The notes: a model not told the origin generated them from the letters alone. DNA of 64,000 bases from Mycobacterium intermedium (GCF_002086275.1 NZ_MVHT01000013.1:1-64000), one strand, 5' to 3'. Counted from the stretch's first letter, positions 51,526 through 62,512 are shown. Numbers and translations: made by a program.

Positions 51526-52731
51526 TCAGCCGGCGGCCGGTGGGCGGCCCATGATCCTGGGCTGGAATCCGTATTTCGGTCCGTTGCCGTAGTGGCGGGC
51601 ATACATCCCGGGCCCCGGCATACCGGGAACGCCAGGAACCCCGGCGCCCGCCTCGGCGGCGGCATCGGCAATGCCGGCGGCCGGAAGTGCGCTCGCACCA
51701 GGCTTGACGACGTCGACGGCTGCGGCCCAACTGGGCGGAACGGACAACCGTCCCACTAACGTGGCCTGGTTCATGGAGCCGGCGACTCCCCCGAGTCCCG
51801 AGCGCGCGACTATTGCCGGGGTCCAGGCAACATCACCACGGTCCGGGCCGAGGACGGGTATGTCGTTGACCACCTGTGCGTCCTGGGCGATGCCGGCGAT
51901 GTCGGCGATTGCATCGGTGACGGCGGGTGAGATCAGGGCCGGAGCCACGTAGCCCGCCGAAGTGAAACCGTTCACAAGATTGGAGTTGAGAAAGACCCCG
52001 TAGGCGTTTCCGAAGCTGCCGTCCAGGAAATCCAGGATCTCGACCAGCAGTCCTTCGCCGGGGAATGCCTCGGCCGGTGACGCCAGTTCTTGCAGGGCGG
52101 CGGGCACCGCGGACATCAAGTGCGGCAGCTGTGTTTGGGTGACGTTGCCCGCCGCCGTGTTGACCGCCTGGGTGACCGCTGCGGCTTGGCCGCTCTGCCC
52201 GGACGGGTTGGTGGTCTGTGCGGGTTCAGTGAACGGCATGAGGGATGCGGCCTCCGCGGCAACGGCCGCATACGCGTACATTGCCGTCGCATCCTGAGCC
52301 CACATTTCGAGGTATTCGGCTTCGGTGGCCGCGATGGCCGGGGTGTTGATGCCGAAGAAGTTGGTTGCCACCAGCACCATCAAGCGCGCGCGGTTGGCCG
52401 CAATTACCGCAGGCGGCACCGTCATGGCGAAGGCGGCCTCGAACGCCGCAGCGGACGCGGCGGCCTGATGTGCGGTCTGGGCGGCCTGCATGCTGGTGAG
52501 GCTCATCCAGGTCACGTACGGGGCCACGGAGGCCGCCATCGCGGTCGATGCCGACCCCAGCCACCCGTCGCTGATCAAGGTCGAAATAATCGAGTCGTAT
52601 GCCGTTGCGGCCAAGTGCATTTCGGCAGCAACTTCATCCCAGGCCGTCATCGCCGCCAGCATCGGCGCCGACCCTGGGCCCGAATACATGCGCAGGGAGT
52701 TGATTTCAGGCGGGAGCGCCCCGAAATCCAT
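51526..52731 (-). CDS. PPE family protein, PPE29/PPE30 type
   Basis: The 401-residue protein starts [23 protein letters not shown] (GAGGAGG upstream), with the PPE domain ([30 protein letters not shown]), SVP motif VGRLSVPPSW near 330 and the tail [16 protein letters not shown]. It is a close relative of the next PPE upstream, sharing ILDFLDGSFGNAYGVFLNSNLVNGF with [19 protein letters not shown]. The two arose by duplication. Its stop lies about 130 bases before the M-box. Confidence 0.9.
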   Translation of the reverse strand: MDFGALPPEINSLRMYSGPGSAPMLAAMTAWDEVAAEMHLAATAYDSIISTLISDGWLGSASTAMAASVAPYVTWMSLTSMQAAQTAHQAAASAAAFEAAFAMTVPPAVIAANRARLMVLVATNFFGINTPAIAATEAEYLEMWAQDATAMYAYAAVAAEAASLMPFTEPAQTTNPSGQSGQAAAVTQAVNTAAGNVTQTQLPHLMSAVPAALQELASPAEAFPGEGLLVEILDFLDGSFGNAYGVFLNSNLVNGFTSAGYVAPALISPAVTDAIADIAGIAQDAQVVNDIPVLGPDRGDVAWTPAIVARSGLGGVAGSMNQATLVGRLSVPPSWAAAVDVVKPGASALPAAGIADAAAEAGAGVPGVPGMPGPGMYARHYGNGPKYGFQPRIMGRPPAAG

Positions 52732-52839
52732 TGCCTGCACCTCCTCTAATCGACCTTCGACCGAACACGTCGGGCTACTGGCTTCGCCGGCCGCGCTTCA
52801 GCAACGCAGCGTCAGCCAATGTCGCGGGAATATCCCCTG

Positions 52840-54114
52840 TCAGCCAGCGGCCGGCGGGCGTCCCATGATGGTCGGGCGAAATCCATAACGCGGCGCGTTG
52901 TTCGCGTAGCCGTTACCGAAAATGCCTGCGCCCGGCATGCCCGGTACGCCCGGCATCCCCGCAGCGGCAGCCTCCGGGACGACGGCGGTGCTGGTCCAAC
53001 CGCCGCCTGGTGCCGCCGTTCCGGCGTAATTCGCCACCGCGGTGGCAGCGGTCCAGGTCTGCGGCACCGACAAACGCCCGACCACCGCCGCCTGGTTCAG
53101 ACCGGCAGACACCCCGCGGGCGGCGGTGAACTCGCCCAGCGGCGGCAGGCTCTCGGGGCTGGCGGGGTTGGCCGGCGAGCCCGGAATCCAGCTCGGATTG
53201 CCGGATCCGGAACCCATCGGCGGAAGGCCGGCGCCCTGCTGTGCGCCGAGCGCGACCGCGTTGATGTCGGCCATCGCCGCCCAGACGGCCGGACCGATGA
53301 CGGCGGGACTGACGTAGCCAGCGGAAACGAACCCGTTGACCAACGTGGAGTTCAGGAAGACGCCGTACGGGTTTCCATCGTTGCCGTCGAGGAAGTTCAG
53401 GATGCCGGCGAGCAACCCCCCCGGGTCCAGGTTTGCGAGGATGTCCGAAGCCGCCGCCGGCGAGGCGAGCCCTTGCAGCGAACTCGGCACTGATGACATC
53501 AGCTGCGGCAACTCGGTCTGGGTGAGGGTGGCCGCGGCGCTGGCGGCAGCTTGCGTGACGGCTTCGGCCTGTTCGGACTGCCCGGCCAGATTCGTAGTCG
53601 GCGCCGGTTGGGTGAACGGTGCCAGCGTTGCGGCAGCGGCGGAGCTGAGGGCATAGCCGTACATGGCCGCGGCGTCTTGCGCCCACATCTCGCCATAAGC
53701 GGCCTCGGTGGCCGCGATCGCCGGGGTGTTCTGGCCGAACATGTTGGTGGCGACCAACACCTGCAGCTGGGCGCGGTTGGCGGCGATCACCGGCGGTGGC
53801 ACGGTAGCCGCGTGTGCGGCCTCGAACGCTGCCGCTGCGGCCGCCACTTGCCGGGCCGTCTGCTCAGCCTGCATCCCGGTGAGGTTCATCCACGTCAGGT
53901 ACGGCGTGACCGCAGCCAACATCGATGCCGACGCGGGCCCCAACCATTCGTCGCCGGTCAAGATCGAGATAACGGTGTCGTACAGGGCTGCGGTCGACCG
54001 CAACTCCGCGGCGAGCCCGTCCCAGGCGGTCACGGCCGCCAGCATCGAAGAGGAGCCGGGTCCGGCATACATGCGCAGTGAATTGATCTCGGGGGGCAGG
54101 GCACCGTAGTCCAT
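52840..54114 (-). CDS. PPE family protein, PPE29/PPE30 type, paralogue
   Basis: From ATG 54114 the protein is 424 residues ([23 protein letters not shown]), with the PPE domain ([29 protein letters not shown]), SVP motif [10 protein letters not shown] near 350 and the tail [20 protein letters not shown] at 54123 is an alternative start. A 26-codon ORF ends 12 bases before the ATG. It follows eccA5 in the same direction but 735 bases away, so it probably has its own promoter. Confidence 0.9.
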   Translation of the reverse strand: MDYGALPPEINSLRMYAGPGSSSMLAAVTAWDGLAAELRSTAALYDTVISILTGDEWLGPASASMLAAVTPYLTWMNLTGMQAEQTARQVAAAAAAFEAAHAATVPPPVIAANRAQLQVLVATNMFGQNTPAIAATEAAYGEMWAQDAAAMYGYALSSAAAATLAPFTQPAPTTNLAGQSEQAEAVTQAAASAAATLTQTELPQLMSSVPSSLQGLASPAAASDILANLDPGGLLAGILNFLDGNDGNPYGVFLNSTLVNGFVSAGYVSPAVIGPAVWAAMADINAVALGAQQGAGLPPMGSGSGNPSWIPGSPANPASPESLPPLGEFTAARGVSAGLNQAAVVGRLSVPQTWTAATAVANYAGTAAPGGGWTSTAVVPEAAAAGMPGVPGMPGAGIFGNGYANNAPRYGFRPTIMGRPPAAG

Positions 54115-54126
54115 GGTCACCACCCC

Positions 54127-54207
54127 CTATCCGGCTGCAATCGCGAATTGTGTTCCGCCGGAGGCCAATACCCCGGTGGCAAAGAAAGGCAAAGAATCTG
54201 AAGACAT
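54127..54207 (-). CDS. 26-codon ORF immediately upstream of a PPE gene
   Basis: AAGGAAG lies five bases before ATG 54207. The peptide begins MSSDSLPFFATG and ends GTQFAIAAG, then TAG, 12 bases before the PPE ATG. The start context GGAAGTCC-ATG-TC equals that of PE20, so it could be a remnant of a PE gene whose start survived, or a leader peptide. Its length equals that of the uORF before PE20. Confidence 0.45.
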   Translation of the reverse strand: MSSDSLPFFATGVLASGGTQFAIAAG

Positions 54208-54848
54208 TGGACTTCCTTACGGATTGGTCCAACCCCGCCAGGGACTCCGCCGCCGCCTGGCCGCTGTGATGGTCTCGGGGATACTGCCGCCAGCTTCCGC
54301 GCTTGATGGCGCAGCGCTCATCGGGTACTCGCATCGACCGGTTCAGACGGCGGGAGAGCGCCGTGACCGGGCCGGAAATAAACGGTCATCGATTGTGCAT
54401 GGTGGTTCGTTGGCTGAGTTGGTCCGAGTCCCACCTCCCGTCACGGTCCGGGCACATGGGCACGCCGCGGTTTGCGCAAAGCGGGTCGCAATGACCCAGC
54501 CAACTTTGCCAGGCGCTGTTACCCGCAGCTCCGAAAATCGACTGCAAACAGCGTATCCGCCAAAGACCGAGCAGGAAGGCTAGTTAGCCGTAACCCGCCT
54601 CTCCAGCGTGTCGGGCCCAGTGGCGAACTTGTGTCGGCGGCCACCCATCGCAGCGCAGCTTTCGACGGGTAAGCGCACGTCACGGGCTCACCGGAGGGTT
54701 CTTAGCGTTTCGTTCCCGTCCGGTGCACGAACACTCGAGGCGGGCATAACGGGCGATCCGACCTCAGCGAACACAGGTGGCCGCAGGTGGATCAAAAAAG
54801 TTGCCAGCCAAGTCGACGGGTCACCCGTTGAGATTAGCTGGATGGCGC
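54208..54848. other. Long intergenic region between eccA5 and the PPE pair
   Basis: No gene is supported in about 640 bases. In M. tuberculosis lppT and PPE28 occupy this place. Near 54,600-54,720 the minus strand has a compact run of complementary segments (TTCGCCACTGGGCCCG, GAGAGGCGGG) that vaguely recalls a structured leader, but no known riboswitch core could be assigned. Confidence 0.4.
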
Positions 54849-56681
54849 TTACGTTGCCTTCACGTCCGCAACGGCGGCGCGCAGACCCTCGGCGAGATCT
54901 TCGCTGGTCAACTCCTTGAACCGACGAAGTTGGGCCTCGGTGAACTCGACGGTGTCACTCGCCAGCACTTCGTCGAGGATGTCGTCGTCGAGGCGGAAGC
55001 TGCGGTGGTCGCGGGCCTTCTCCACCACGTTGCGCACGAACCCGGCATTACCGAGCACGTCGATACCGCGGATCAGGTCCCCGTCCTCGGAGTAGGTCTC
55101 GTCGTTGTAGAACTTCGTGTAGGACGGCAACAATATTTGCGCGGTTTCCTCGGTGAGGATGTCCTCGTTTTCCTGACTCATCAACAACGTCAGCGCGATC
55201 AGCTCATCGGGGGTGTAACTGAAAAACTCGATCACGGTCGAGAAGCGCCGTCGCAGACCCTGATTCACTTCGAGCATTTTTTCCATCGCTTTGGCGTAGC
55301 CCGCGCCGAACACGACGAGCTCGTCACGATGGTTCTCCATGTACAGCAGCAGCGTATTGATGATCGCGTTGCCGTACGGGTCACCTTGGGAGTAACCCTT
55401 CTCGTGCAGGGTGTGCATCTCGTCGAAGAAGACCGCACCGCCGAGTGCGCCCTCGAGCATCTCCTCGGTGTTCTTCTCCGCATCGGCCATGTACCGGCCC
55501 AGCAGCTTGGTGCGGCTGGTCTCGACCACCTGCGGCTTACGCAGGACGGTGAGTCCGCACAGCTGCTTGGTGAAGGCCCGTGCGACCGACGTCTTTCCTG
55601 TCCCAGGCGGTCCCAGCAGCAGGGTGTGGCGCGACGTCACCGGAACCGGCAGGCCCATCTTGGCTCGGGCCAAGTTCACCTTGGTCGTCGCTTTGATGAG
55701 CTTGATTTCTTTCTTGGCGCGCTCCATGCCGAGCATCGCGTTGAGCTCGGCATCGCCCTCGGCCAGGTACTTGGCCGCCATCTCGGCGTGGCGGGCCGCT
55801 TCGGTCTGCGCGCGGGTAGGCGCACTGTCCGGATCCCACGGGTCTGTCCGCGCCTCAATGGTCTCCGGGTCGGTGACCACCAGCCGGAAGTTCGGGTTGT
55901 CGAGGGCTTCTCGCGCCGGGGTGAACTTCGCATCGCGCGAATAGACGCGGCGCAGCAATTCGACCGCTTCCTCTTCGCGCCCGACGTGCCGCAGGCACAT
56001 GCCCTGCGTGTACAGGGCGATATTCGCTGCACCGGGTACCCGGTCCCCCTCGATCGCCTCCTGCCCGCGCCGGTAGGCCTCCTCGAAGACCCCGAGGGAG
56101 GCCAGTGCCGTGGTCGCCATGGCCGCTCCGGCGGCCTTGAGCTCGGGGTGACGCCAGGTGGTCGCCTCAGGGAATTGGTTCAGCACATCTGGCCAGCGCT
56201 TGGTGCGGAAGTACAGGACCCCACGGACATACCGGACCAGCTCCGCGTCGAAAGGATGCCGCGGGTCGGTCTTGTCCAGCAATTCGGCCGCTTCCGCGTA
56301 GCGCTTGGCTTCGGCCAAGACCGCTGCATAGGCGCAAGCGAGCGAATCAACACTGGTAACGGCCAGGCGAAGAAACAACCCGTCGGAAACCTCGGGACGG
56401 AACTGCAGATCGGTTACGCCGAGCCGGCGGGTTTCCCAACCGAACGTGCGGACCGCGGCCCATGCACCGGCAAGCACCTCGATGCTCTGATCGCCCGCCA
56501 GTATCCGAGCCAACCAGGCATCGCACATCCCCGGATCGCGCGTTGTCGCCGTCGCGAACATTTGCGCGGCAACCTGCGGGTTATGGCTGGGTTGCAGCCC
56601 ATTGACCGAAATGCCGGAAGCCAGCAGACCGGCGACCATCGCGTTGCGGGCGTCTTCGGCAGCAGACTGCGCGCGCGTCAT
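54849..56681 (-). CDS. eccA5: ESX-5 cytosolic AAA+ ATPase EccA5
   Basis: The 610-residue protein has a TPR-like N-terminal domain (about 1-290) and a CbxX/CfxQ-type AAA+ domain: Walker [13 protein letters not shown] with Lys363, Walker [13 protein letters not shown] near 415, and sensor and arginine-finger region [13 protein letters not shown] near 480. EccA5 is cytosolic and is thought to release EspG5 from PE/PPE substrates. Its ATG overlaps the eccE5 stop by four bases. It ends the ESX-5 gene run in this window. Confidence 0.97.
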   Translation of the reverse strand: MTRAQSAAEDARNAMVAGLLASGISVNGLQPSHNPQVAAQMFATATTRDPGMCDAWLARILAGDQSIEVLAGAWAAVRTFGWETRRLGVTDLQFRPEVSDGLFLRLAVTSVDSLACAYAAVLAEAKRYAEAAELLDKTDPRHPFDAELVRYVRGVLYFRTKRWPDVLNQFPEATTWRHPELKAAGAAMATTALASLGVFEEAYRRGQEAIEGDRVPGAANIALYTQGMCLRHVGREEEAVELLRRVYSRDAKFTPAREALDNPNFRLVVTDPETIEARTDPWDPDSAPTRAQTEAARHAEMAAKYLAEGDAELNAMLGMERAKKEIKLIKATTKVNLARAKMGLPVPVTSRHTLLLGPPGTGKTSVARAFTKQLCGLTVLRKPQVVETSRTKLLGRYMADAEKNTEEMLEGALGGAVFFDEMHTLHEKGYSQGDPYGNAIINTLLLYMENHRDELVVFGAGYAKAMEKMLEVNQGLRRRFSTVIEFFSYTPDELIALTLLMSQENEDILTEETAQILLPSYTKFYNDETYSEDGDLIRGIDVLGNAGFVRNVVEKARDHRSFRLDDDILDEVLASDTVEFTEAQLRRFKELTSEDLAEGLRAAVADVKAT

Positions 56682-57889
56682 TGGGTTGTTGCTGAACTCG
56701 TTGCGTGCTCCGGCTCGCTGCCCACGGGCAACACGAGCTCATCGTGGTCGCGAAGGTCACGGCTGGGCAGGACCAGCTGCGGCCGCGTCGAAGGAGCGGG
56801 CAGGCTGGCGCGGACCGCGGCCAGCTGGCGACCCGTGAGCCGGTTCAGCCCAGACGTAATTTCTCTGGGCAAACGGGCATCGCTGTGATAACGAACCCAT
56901 GCAGACACCTGTGGCCGTCCTGAACGCGTCGTCAATCTCACGGTAAGCACCGTAGCGCCAACCTCTGGATGCTCGGCAAGCCACACCTGATTCAGCAGCT
57001 CAGGACCGATGTCGGCCGGCGACACCCAGAAACTCGTGGCGAAGCCGTTGAAGTGCTTGAGGTGGCGCCAGCCCGGACGGCTCCAGGTCGGTTCCAAGTC
57101 CGCCAATACGGCGCTGTCGACTTCGCCCAACTCGTCGGCGGTCAACGCCCGCGCCGCGCAACTTTGCCCGTCGAGGTCTTGGACCAACCGCTCGGTCGCT
57201 GCCACCAGCGTCGCCGCCAACGAATCGCGGCAGACCACCGCCTCCACGTTGCGCTGCGGGTTCATTCGCAACACCAACCAGGTGCGGCGCCGGTTGGCGA
57301 CGCCTTGGCCGCCCACCCGGTCCCACTCCTCCGGTCCCCACTCACCGAGCGAGGCTGAGGCTTTGGCCGCATCGACGCCGCCGTGCAGCTGGACGGACAC
57401 GATGTCGATGCCGTCGAGGTGGATGTCGAATTGGCGAAGGCCATCCGCCACGGCGGTCAGCGGCACTCCGGCCGTCGCCGGGGTCCAATGACGATGTCTG
57501 CCCGTCGGGTCGCCCTCGCCACCGTCCACCTCGATGACCGAAACCAGCTGGCCGCGGTATTCGCGCACCCCGATGCTGTCGCGTCCGAACTTGCGCTTGT
57601 GGTCGACCGCCGGTGTGCACCCTGCGCCCAGGGCAGTGCCCGGGTCAGCGGACCAATCCCACAGCCAGGAGGCGAGGCCAGAGGTCACCGTGATGCCGTG
57701 GTAGGTGACGACCGACAGCAACGTCACCAGCACGGCGATGCCGACACCTACCCACCACGCGATGCGGTTCTCGCCTTGCCACGACTCCGGGAGGTGGCTG
57801 GCGATGACCAGAATGAGCACATCGACCAAGAACACGGCCGTGAGCCGCGCCCACGACAACGCCAGTCCAAATCTGCGCTGAGCCTTCAT
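56678..57889 (-). CDS. eccE5: ESX-5 membrane component EccE5
   Basis: From ATG 57889 the protein is 403 residues. Two membrane helices are present at about 14-33 ([16 protein letters not shown]) and 44-65 ([21 protein letters not shown]), followed by a soluble periplasmic domain. EccE lines the periphery of the hexameric ESX core complex. Its start overlaps the mycP5 stop by four bases, so both are coupled. The frame before 57889 is not coding. Confidence 0.95.
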   Translation of the reverse strand: MKAQRRFGLALSWARLTAVFLVDVLILVIASHLPESWQGENRIAWWVGVGIAVLVTLLSVVTYHGITVTSGLASWLWDWSADPGTALGAGCTPAVDHKRKFGRDSIGVREYRGQLVSVIEVDGGEGDPTGRHRHWTPATAGVPLTAVADGLRQFDIHLDGIDIVSVQLHGGVDAAKASASLGEWGPEEWDRVGGQGVANRRRTWLVLRMNPQRNVEAVVCRDSLAATLVAATERLVQDLDGQSCAARALTADELGEVDSAVLADLEPTWSRPGWRHLKHFNGFATSFWVSPADIGPELLNQVWLAEHPEVGATVLTVRLTTRSGRPQVSAWVRYHSDARLPREITSGLNRLTGRQLAAVRASLPAPSTRPQLVLPSRDLRDHDELVLPVGSEPEHATSSATTQ

Positions 57890-59733
57890 CGTTGCTTCCG
57901 CGATCGTCGCATCAATGTTGCTGTACCGAACACTGCGCCACCTATCAGTAGTGCCCCTGTCAGACCCCCGGCAGCTACCCACACCGGCACCATGTCGCGC
58001 GGAGCGGGATCCTGCGGCAACGCCAGCGGTGCCGATAGCTGCCTCGGAGGTTGCGCCGGGCCATCGGGAACATCCCAGGTCAATGCTGCCACCGGGTCGA
58101 TTACACCGTAGCCGAGCTGGTTGTCCACGCCACGCGCGGGCGGCCTGGCCGTGTGGATCAACCGATTTCGGATCTGGTATGCCGACAGCTCCGGGAATTT
58201 CGCTCGCACCAGCGCAGCGACCCCGGAAACGATTGCAGCCGAAAAGCTGGTACCGGCGGGAACCAGCAACGTGTTGTCCGGACCGTCGATCGCGTTGATC
58301 AGGCCGTCGTCACGCGGCGAAAGCCCAACCACGTCGGTGCCCGGCGCGGAAATCGAGACCCACGGGCCGGCGATGCTCATGTTGCTGAGCGCCTGCCCCT
58401 TGGCATCCACGGCACCCACGCTGAGCACATATTCATGGAACCAGTCCGGTGTCACCACCGTCGTCACCGACGCCCAGGCCCGAGGATCGTTGGGCTGCAG
58501 CGGATCGTAGATCGTATTTTGCTTACAGTCCTTTTTGCTGCTGTCCCCTGCGGCCGCAACGATGAGCACGTTCTTTTCGACCGCCGCGTAGCGAACCGCG
58601 GCACCCAACGCACGTTGGTCGATGGGGTTGCGCGCGCTCATGCAGGTCACGTCGGAGATGTTGATGATCGACGCTCCCATGTTGGCAGCATGCACGATCG
58701 CGCGGGCCATTGTCTGGACGTTGTCGATCTTGGCCTGCGTTTGCGGGTCTTCGTCGCCCGTGTAGGGGTCCTTGAGCCCGAACGCCTGGCTTGACTGACG
58801 AATCGAGATCACCTCGACGTCCGGTGCGATGCCGACGAACGCATCGGCCGGCGGCTCGGCTGGACTGGCCGCCGGCGGCGGCGGTGGCGCCGGGGAACTC
58901 GAGGTTGGCGACGTCGGGCTAGAGGTGCCCGTTGTCGACGGCGACGGAGTCGTCGTCGTCGGCGCGAGAGGACGCGGGTGGTCGACCGGGGCCACCCGAC
59001 CGCCACCGCTGTAACGCGGAATGGTCACCGTGCCGCCGCCTCGGTTGCCTGAGGGAGCCTGTCCGCCCGGCGCAGGCGGGAAATTGGGTGGCCCGGGCGG
59101 TGGTCCGGGCGGAGCCCCTCCCTCGCCGGGTGGCTCCGCAGGCACGGGGATCACCGTGACAGTGGGCGCCGGAACCGGAGACAACGTCACCGTTTGCGGT
59201 GGTGGTGGCTTCTCGGTGGTGGGGATGGTGACGGGTCTGCGCGGCGCCACCGGTGGCGCGGTCGCGCCGTTGGCCGGAGCCGCGGCGATCATCGACGCCA
59301 CCAGGGTGCCGTGGACATCGCAGTCAGAGAATCCGTCACCGCCGGCCATCACGTAGTCGCCGCCGGGAATGAGGTGCGGCAACCGCGGGTGCGGCGTCAC
59401 ACCGGTGTCGATGACAGCCACTTTCACCCCGGCGCCGCGACCGAATTGCCACGCCTCGTTGAGGTTCAGCATGTCCATGTACTTGGGCTGGACTTTGAAG
59501 TCGGTTCCCGGCAGCACCCCCACCTCGGTGCAGTAGGAGTTCTGCTTCATTGGCGCCAACGGTCCAGGAGGACTGTCCGGCGGCAGCGCGGATGGGTCGA
59601 CCTGAGGGGGCGTAATGGCGTAAGCCGGCGGCATGCCGGCCAACGCACCTGATGCAAGCAGCATTGCGGCAATGGCCGCGGTGGACCCGCGACCACGCCG
59701 CAACCTGCTGTTACCTGTACCGGATCGCTGCAT
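57886..59733 (-). CDS. mycP5: ESX-5 mycosin protease MycP5
   Basis: The 615-residue subtilisin-like serine protease has a signal peptide (about 1-39), catalytic Asp109 ([11 protein letters not shown]), His141 ([10 protein letters not shown]) and Ser496 (PAGTSFSAA), and a C-terminal anchor near 580-607 ([19 protein letters not shown]). Between His and Ser lies a Pro/Thr/Ser-rich loop (about 158-297) longer than I recall for M. tuberculosis MycP5 (585 residues total). MycP5 stabilises the ESX-5 membrane complex. It overlaps the eccD5 end by 23 bases. Confidence 0.96.
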   Translation of the reverse strand: MQRSGTGNSRLRRGRGSTAAIAAMLLASGALAGMPPAYAITPPQVDPSALPPDSPPGPLAPMKQNSYCTEVGVLPGTDFKVQPKYMDMLNLNEAWQFGRGAGVKVAVIDTGVTPHPRLPHLIPGGDYVMAGGDGFSDCDVHGTLVASMIAAAPANGATAPPVAPRRPVTIPTTEKPPPPQTVTLSPVPAPTVTVIPVPAEPPGEGGAPPGPPPGPPNFPPAPGGQAPSGNRGGGTVTIPRYSGGGRVAPVDHPRPLAPTTTTPSPSTTGTSSPTSPTSSSPAPPPPPAASPAEPPADAFVGIAPDVEVISIRQSSQAFGLKDPYTGDEDPQTQAKIDNVQTMARAIVHAANMGASIINISDVTCMSARNPIDQRALGAAVRYAAVEKNVLIVAAAGDSSKKDCKQNTIYDPLQPNDPRAWASVTTVVTPDWFHEYVLSVGAVDAKGQALSNMSIAGPWVSISAPGTDVVGLSPRDDGLINAIDGPDNTLLVPAGTSFSAAIVSGVAALVRAKFPELSAYQIRNRLIHTARPPARGVDNQLGYGVIDPVAALTWDVPDGPAQPPRQLSAPLALPQDPAPRDMVPVWVAAGGLTGALLIGGAVFGTATLMRRSRKQR

Positions 59734-61222
59734 AAACGTTCATCAACCAGAATGCCAGCGGGAAGATCGGCATCAGGCAGAGGTATTCCAACCATTCCAC
59801 GAGCTTGCGGAACAGCGGGCTGTAGATCGTGTTGGGTACCACCGCGGCCGCTGTCATTCCCGCTGCGGGCAGCAGCACCAGGATCGCTGCGGTGATCGAC
59901 ACCGACAGGGGCGAGTGCAGCCCAGCCGCGTACCGGATGCACACCGAGGCAACGATGATCACGGCGGTGGCGGCAAGGGTGATCGACTGCCAACGGTCGA
60001 CGTAGGAACGGCCACGTAGCAGCAGGAATCCTGCGGAGAAGGTGGTCAAGATCAGCGGCAGCCAGCGCTCGCTGGTGTGCGGATTGCTCAGCGCGGTCAG
60101 GCACACGATCATCATCACGCCGAGCCCGACCAGCAAACCACTGAGGAACGAGCGGGCACGCTCAGCCTGGATAAGCACGTCCCGCACCGACGCCGGGCCC
60201 TCCAAGGTCGGCGTACCGCCGCCGGAAACCACCACGGTCGTGGGCAGATCCGGGCGAGCCTCGAACACCCAACGGCTGGTCGCAGACGGGAAGACCGGCA
60301 GTCGGATGCCGGCCAGGCGCCGGGTCAGCGAGGGTGCCGCGTGGTAGAGGAACACGCACGCCAGGACCAGGCTGGCCAGCAGCGTCACGGCACTGGTCGC
60401 CGCGACCATCCGGAGCACCGCGGCAATCGTCGTCAGTGAGCTGATCGTCACGATGGCCGTGTAGATCGCCAGACGGCGACCGGTGAAGCGCAGTGCCAGT
60501 GCCGCAGCCACCGTGAGGACGCCGAAGCCCAACACGGCTTGCGGAGACCCGACCGGGCCGGGTGGGGCCGCGGCCGCCGCAACGGTGACCGGGATGATCC
60601 CGCCTATCAGCATGATGTCGGCAACCCGACGGTCCGCGTCGGTCTTGGCGCGCATCAGCAGCAAGCCGGCCACGCCCAACACCAGGACCCCGACAATGGC
60701 GGCGAAGATGGTCGTCAGCCACGTGTTGTGGTGCCAGCGCCACCACGCCAAGATGCCCGTGGACAGGGCCACACCACCGGCGACCATCCACGCGCCAACC
60801 TGGACCGCAACGATCGGGTCGATCGACGTGAACCGCTTGCTGAGATTGGAGGCGACGGCGGTCGAGATGTGCTCAATGACCTGCGAGCGCTTCTCGGTGT
60901 CGTTGAGGAACCGAATCCACAGGCGGTCGCCGTCGTAGATGTCCTGCTCGGTCAGCGACTGGGTGGCGCGCAACGGCGTTCCGTCAACCAGGCACAGCGC
61001 CCAGCGGCCGCGGCCGGTGGCCTCCAGCGGGGTCTCGCCGAGCTCGCGGAGTCGACTGTTGACCACCTTCAGCAGGGGCTCGGTCATCACCGAGACGGGG
61101 GCGTTGGCGTCCAGCAACACGCCGATCTGCACGCCCTCGCCGGCCATGATGCCGACGACGACCGCGCGCGGTGTCGAGATGCCCTCAATGTCAGCCTGTG
61201 GAGCATCGGCTACTGCAGTCAT
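59711..61222 (-). CDS. eccD5: ESX-5 membrane channel component EccD5
   Basis: The 503-residue protein has an N-terminal ubiquitin-like domain (about 20-105: VVVGIMAGEGVQIGVLLDANAPVSVM) and about eleven membrane helices up to the C-terminus (for example AAILVLLPAAGMTAAAVV). EccD dimers form the membrane vestibule of the type VII machine. Its length equals the M. tuberculosis protein. AAAGGGGGG lies before ATG 61222, about 290 bases after espG5, a gap with AT-rich patches. Confidence 0.96.
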   Translation of the reverse strand: MTAVADAPQADIEGISTPRAVVVGIMAGEGVQIGVLLDANAPVSVMTEPLLKVVNSRLRELGETPLEATGRGRWALCLVDGTPLRATQSLTEQDIYDGDRLWIRFLNDTEKRSQVIEHISTAVASNLSKRFTSIDPIVAVQVGAWMVAGGVALSTGILAWWRWHHNTWLTTIFAAIVGVLVLGVAGLLLMRAKTDADRRVADIMLIGGIIPVTVAAAAAPPGPVGSPQAVLGFGVLTVAAALALRFTGRRLAIYTAIVTISSLTTIAAVLRMVAATSAVTLLASLVLACVFLYHAAPSLTRRLAGIRLPVFPSATSRWVFEARPDLPTTVVVSGGGTPTLEGPASVRDVLIQAERARSFLSGLLVGLGVMMIVCLTALSNPHTSERWLPLILTTFSAGFLLLRGRSYVDRWQSITLAATAVIIVASVCIRYAAGLHSPLSVSITAAILVLLPAAGMTAAAVVPNTIYSPLFRKLVEWLEYLCLMPIFPLAFWLMNVYAAIRYR

Positions 61223-61512
61223 CGTCCTGCACCCCCCTTTGTGAGTTGGTGTGTGGTCTGGTGGCTAAAGCCGTGGGCGGGCGCTGTCGGTGAACTCACC
61301 GAGATGCCCGAGGTGCCCGAGGTGCGCGAGCCCGCTGATAGCGGCGGCCCGACTGACTCCGAATTCATTTGCCTCGCCTCGCGACTAATTGATTCTGATG
61401 GACATTGCTTTGCGCTTTTGCGGTCGGTTCTAGAGCAGTATGCCGTGTATGCATCAAGCTCGCACTTTATGTTGAAAAATGTTGTTGCGCTGCTTTTTTG
61501 GTAACGGCGTTG

Positions 61513-62415
61513 TTAAACTCTGCTATGCGTTTTCCACTCGCCATACGGCAGAGTGTCCAAAACGGTCTTCACCCCTACCTGCACCAGTTGTGGAGTAGCC
61601 GGGCAGATGGCAAGCCAGGCCTCGCCGGAACCGGCCGTGCGGGCTTGCTGGTAGAGCGCGATGCGCCCGCCGGATCCGTCCTTCAGCGACAGCACGGAAG
61701 CGCTGGGCCCCTTGGCGTCGTCGCGGTATTGCCGTGCGTAAACGGCCACTTCGGCGGCAGGATCGGAGAGCGCCTGACCGAGCGCGGCCACCGTGGCCGC
61801 GCTGATACCCATCCGTCGTAGGTCACCGCCGGAGAACACGTTGAAGCCAGACTCCTGCCACGACTTCGTCGCCTCCAGCATCTCCTCCAACGGGACGTTG
61901 ACGGCGTTGATCGCCGCCGGGTCGGCGTGGTGAATCGATTCCAATCCGTCCATGACCAACGCTGCGATGGAGGAACTGTCGGTCACCGAAACGTCGTCTA
62001 CTGTGATATCGCTCCCAACCCGGACAGCCGATACCCAGTGCTGTCCTCTACGGGCCAGAACCACCCGAAACTCGTTGTCGGGAATGTCGCGGGATCCGGG
62101 CGGCGCGTTCTCGTCCTGAACCATCCCATAAAGCAATTTGCCGCGCGACAGCAACGCGACCACTTCAAGGTCGGGAGCCGCAAGCACCCTCAGCCGGGCG
62201 GCCACTTGTTCGTTGACTTGGTCGCCGACGACAATCCCCTGCTCGCGCATGACTTTCATGCCCGGATGCTCGTTGAGCCAGTCGTTGTTGTCGGTCGACA
62301 CGTACGGCCGGCAACGCAATTCGGGGGCGACGTGCCGGATATCCAGGAGAGCCTGGAGCATCCAGAATCCATCAACGTTAACGGTGATATCGGTGCGCGT
62401 ACTCTGTTGATCCAT
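61513..62415 (-). CDS. espG5: ESX-5 PE/PPE-specific chaperone EspG5
   Basis: A 300-residue cytosolic protein (MDQQSTRTDITVNVDGFWMLQALLDIRHVAPELRCRPYVS), the EspG alpha/beta fold, with VNVPLEEMLEATKSW and FSGGDLRRMGISAATVAALG toward the end. It binds the hydrophobic tip of PPE proteins and keeps PE-PPE dimers soluble until EccA5 or the membrane complex takes over. It stands between esxN and eccD5 as in other ESX-5 loci. Confidence 0.95.
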   Translation of the reverse strand: MDQQSTRTDITVNVDGFWMLQALLDIRHVAPELRCRPYVSTDNNDWLNEHPGMKVMREQGIVVGDQVNEQVAARLRVLAAPDLEVVALLSRGKLLYGMVQDENAPPGSRDIPDNEFRVVLARRGQHWVSAVRVGSDITVDDVSVTDSSSIAALVMDGLESIHHADPAAINAVNVPLEEMLEATKSWQESGFNVFSGGDLRRMGISAATVAALGQALSDPAAEVAVYARQYRDDAKGPSASVLSLKDGSGGRIALYQQARTAGSGEAWLAICPATPQLVQVGVKTVLDTLPYGEWKTHSRV

Positions 62416-62465
62416 CCCTGCCTCAGACGTTCCTCAGTAGATCAATGGCATTTGACTGCAGGAGA

Positions 62466-62496
62466 CGGCAGCACACCGGTCTGTGGTGTGCTGCCG
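62466..62496. terminator. Perfect 12-bp hairpin between esxN and espG5
   Basis: CGGCAGCACACC at 62466-62477 is repeated inverted at 62485-62496 with a seven-base loop. It lies 17 bases after the esxN stop and 51 bases before espG5. With no T-run it may act as a partial terminator or as a 3' stabiliser of the esxM-esxN transcript. Confidence 0.6.
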
Positions 62497-62512
62497 CGCC
62501 TGAAGTTCGGTT

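Noticed and set aside
54600..54720. Possible cobalamin riboswitch (contains GCCACTG)
   Set aside because: The other conserved B12-box parts (such as AGCCAGGAGACCTGCC) are missing and spacing does not fit.
61223..61512. A gene between espG5 and eccD5
   Set aside because: No frame with a ribosome site or recognisable content; AT-rich patches suggest a promoter region instead.
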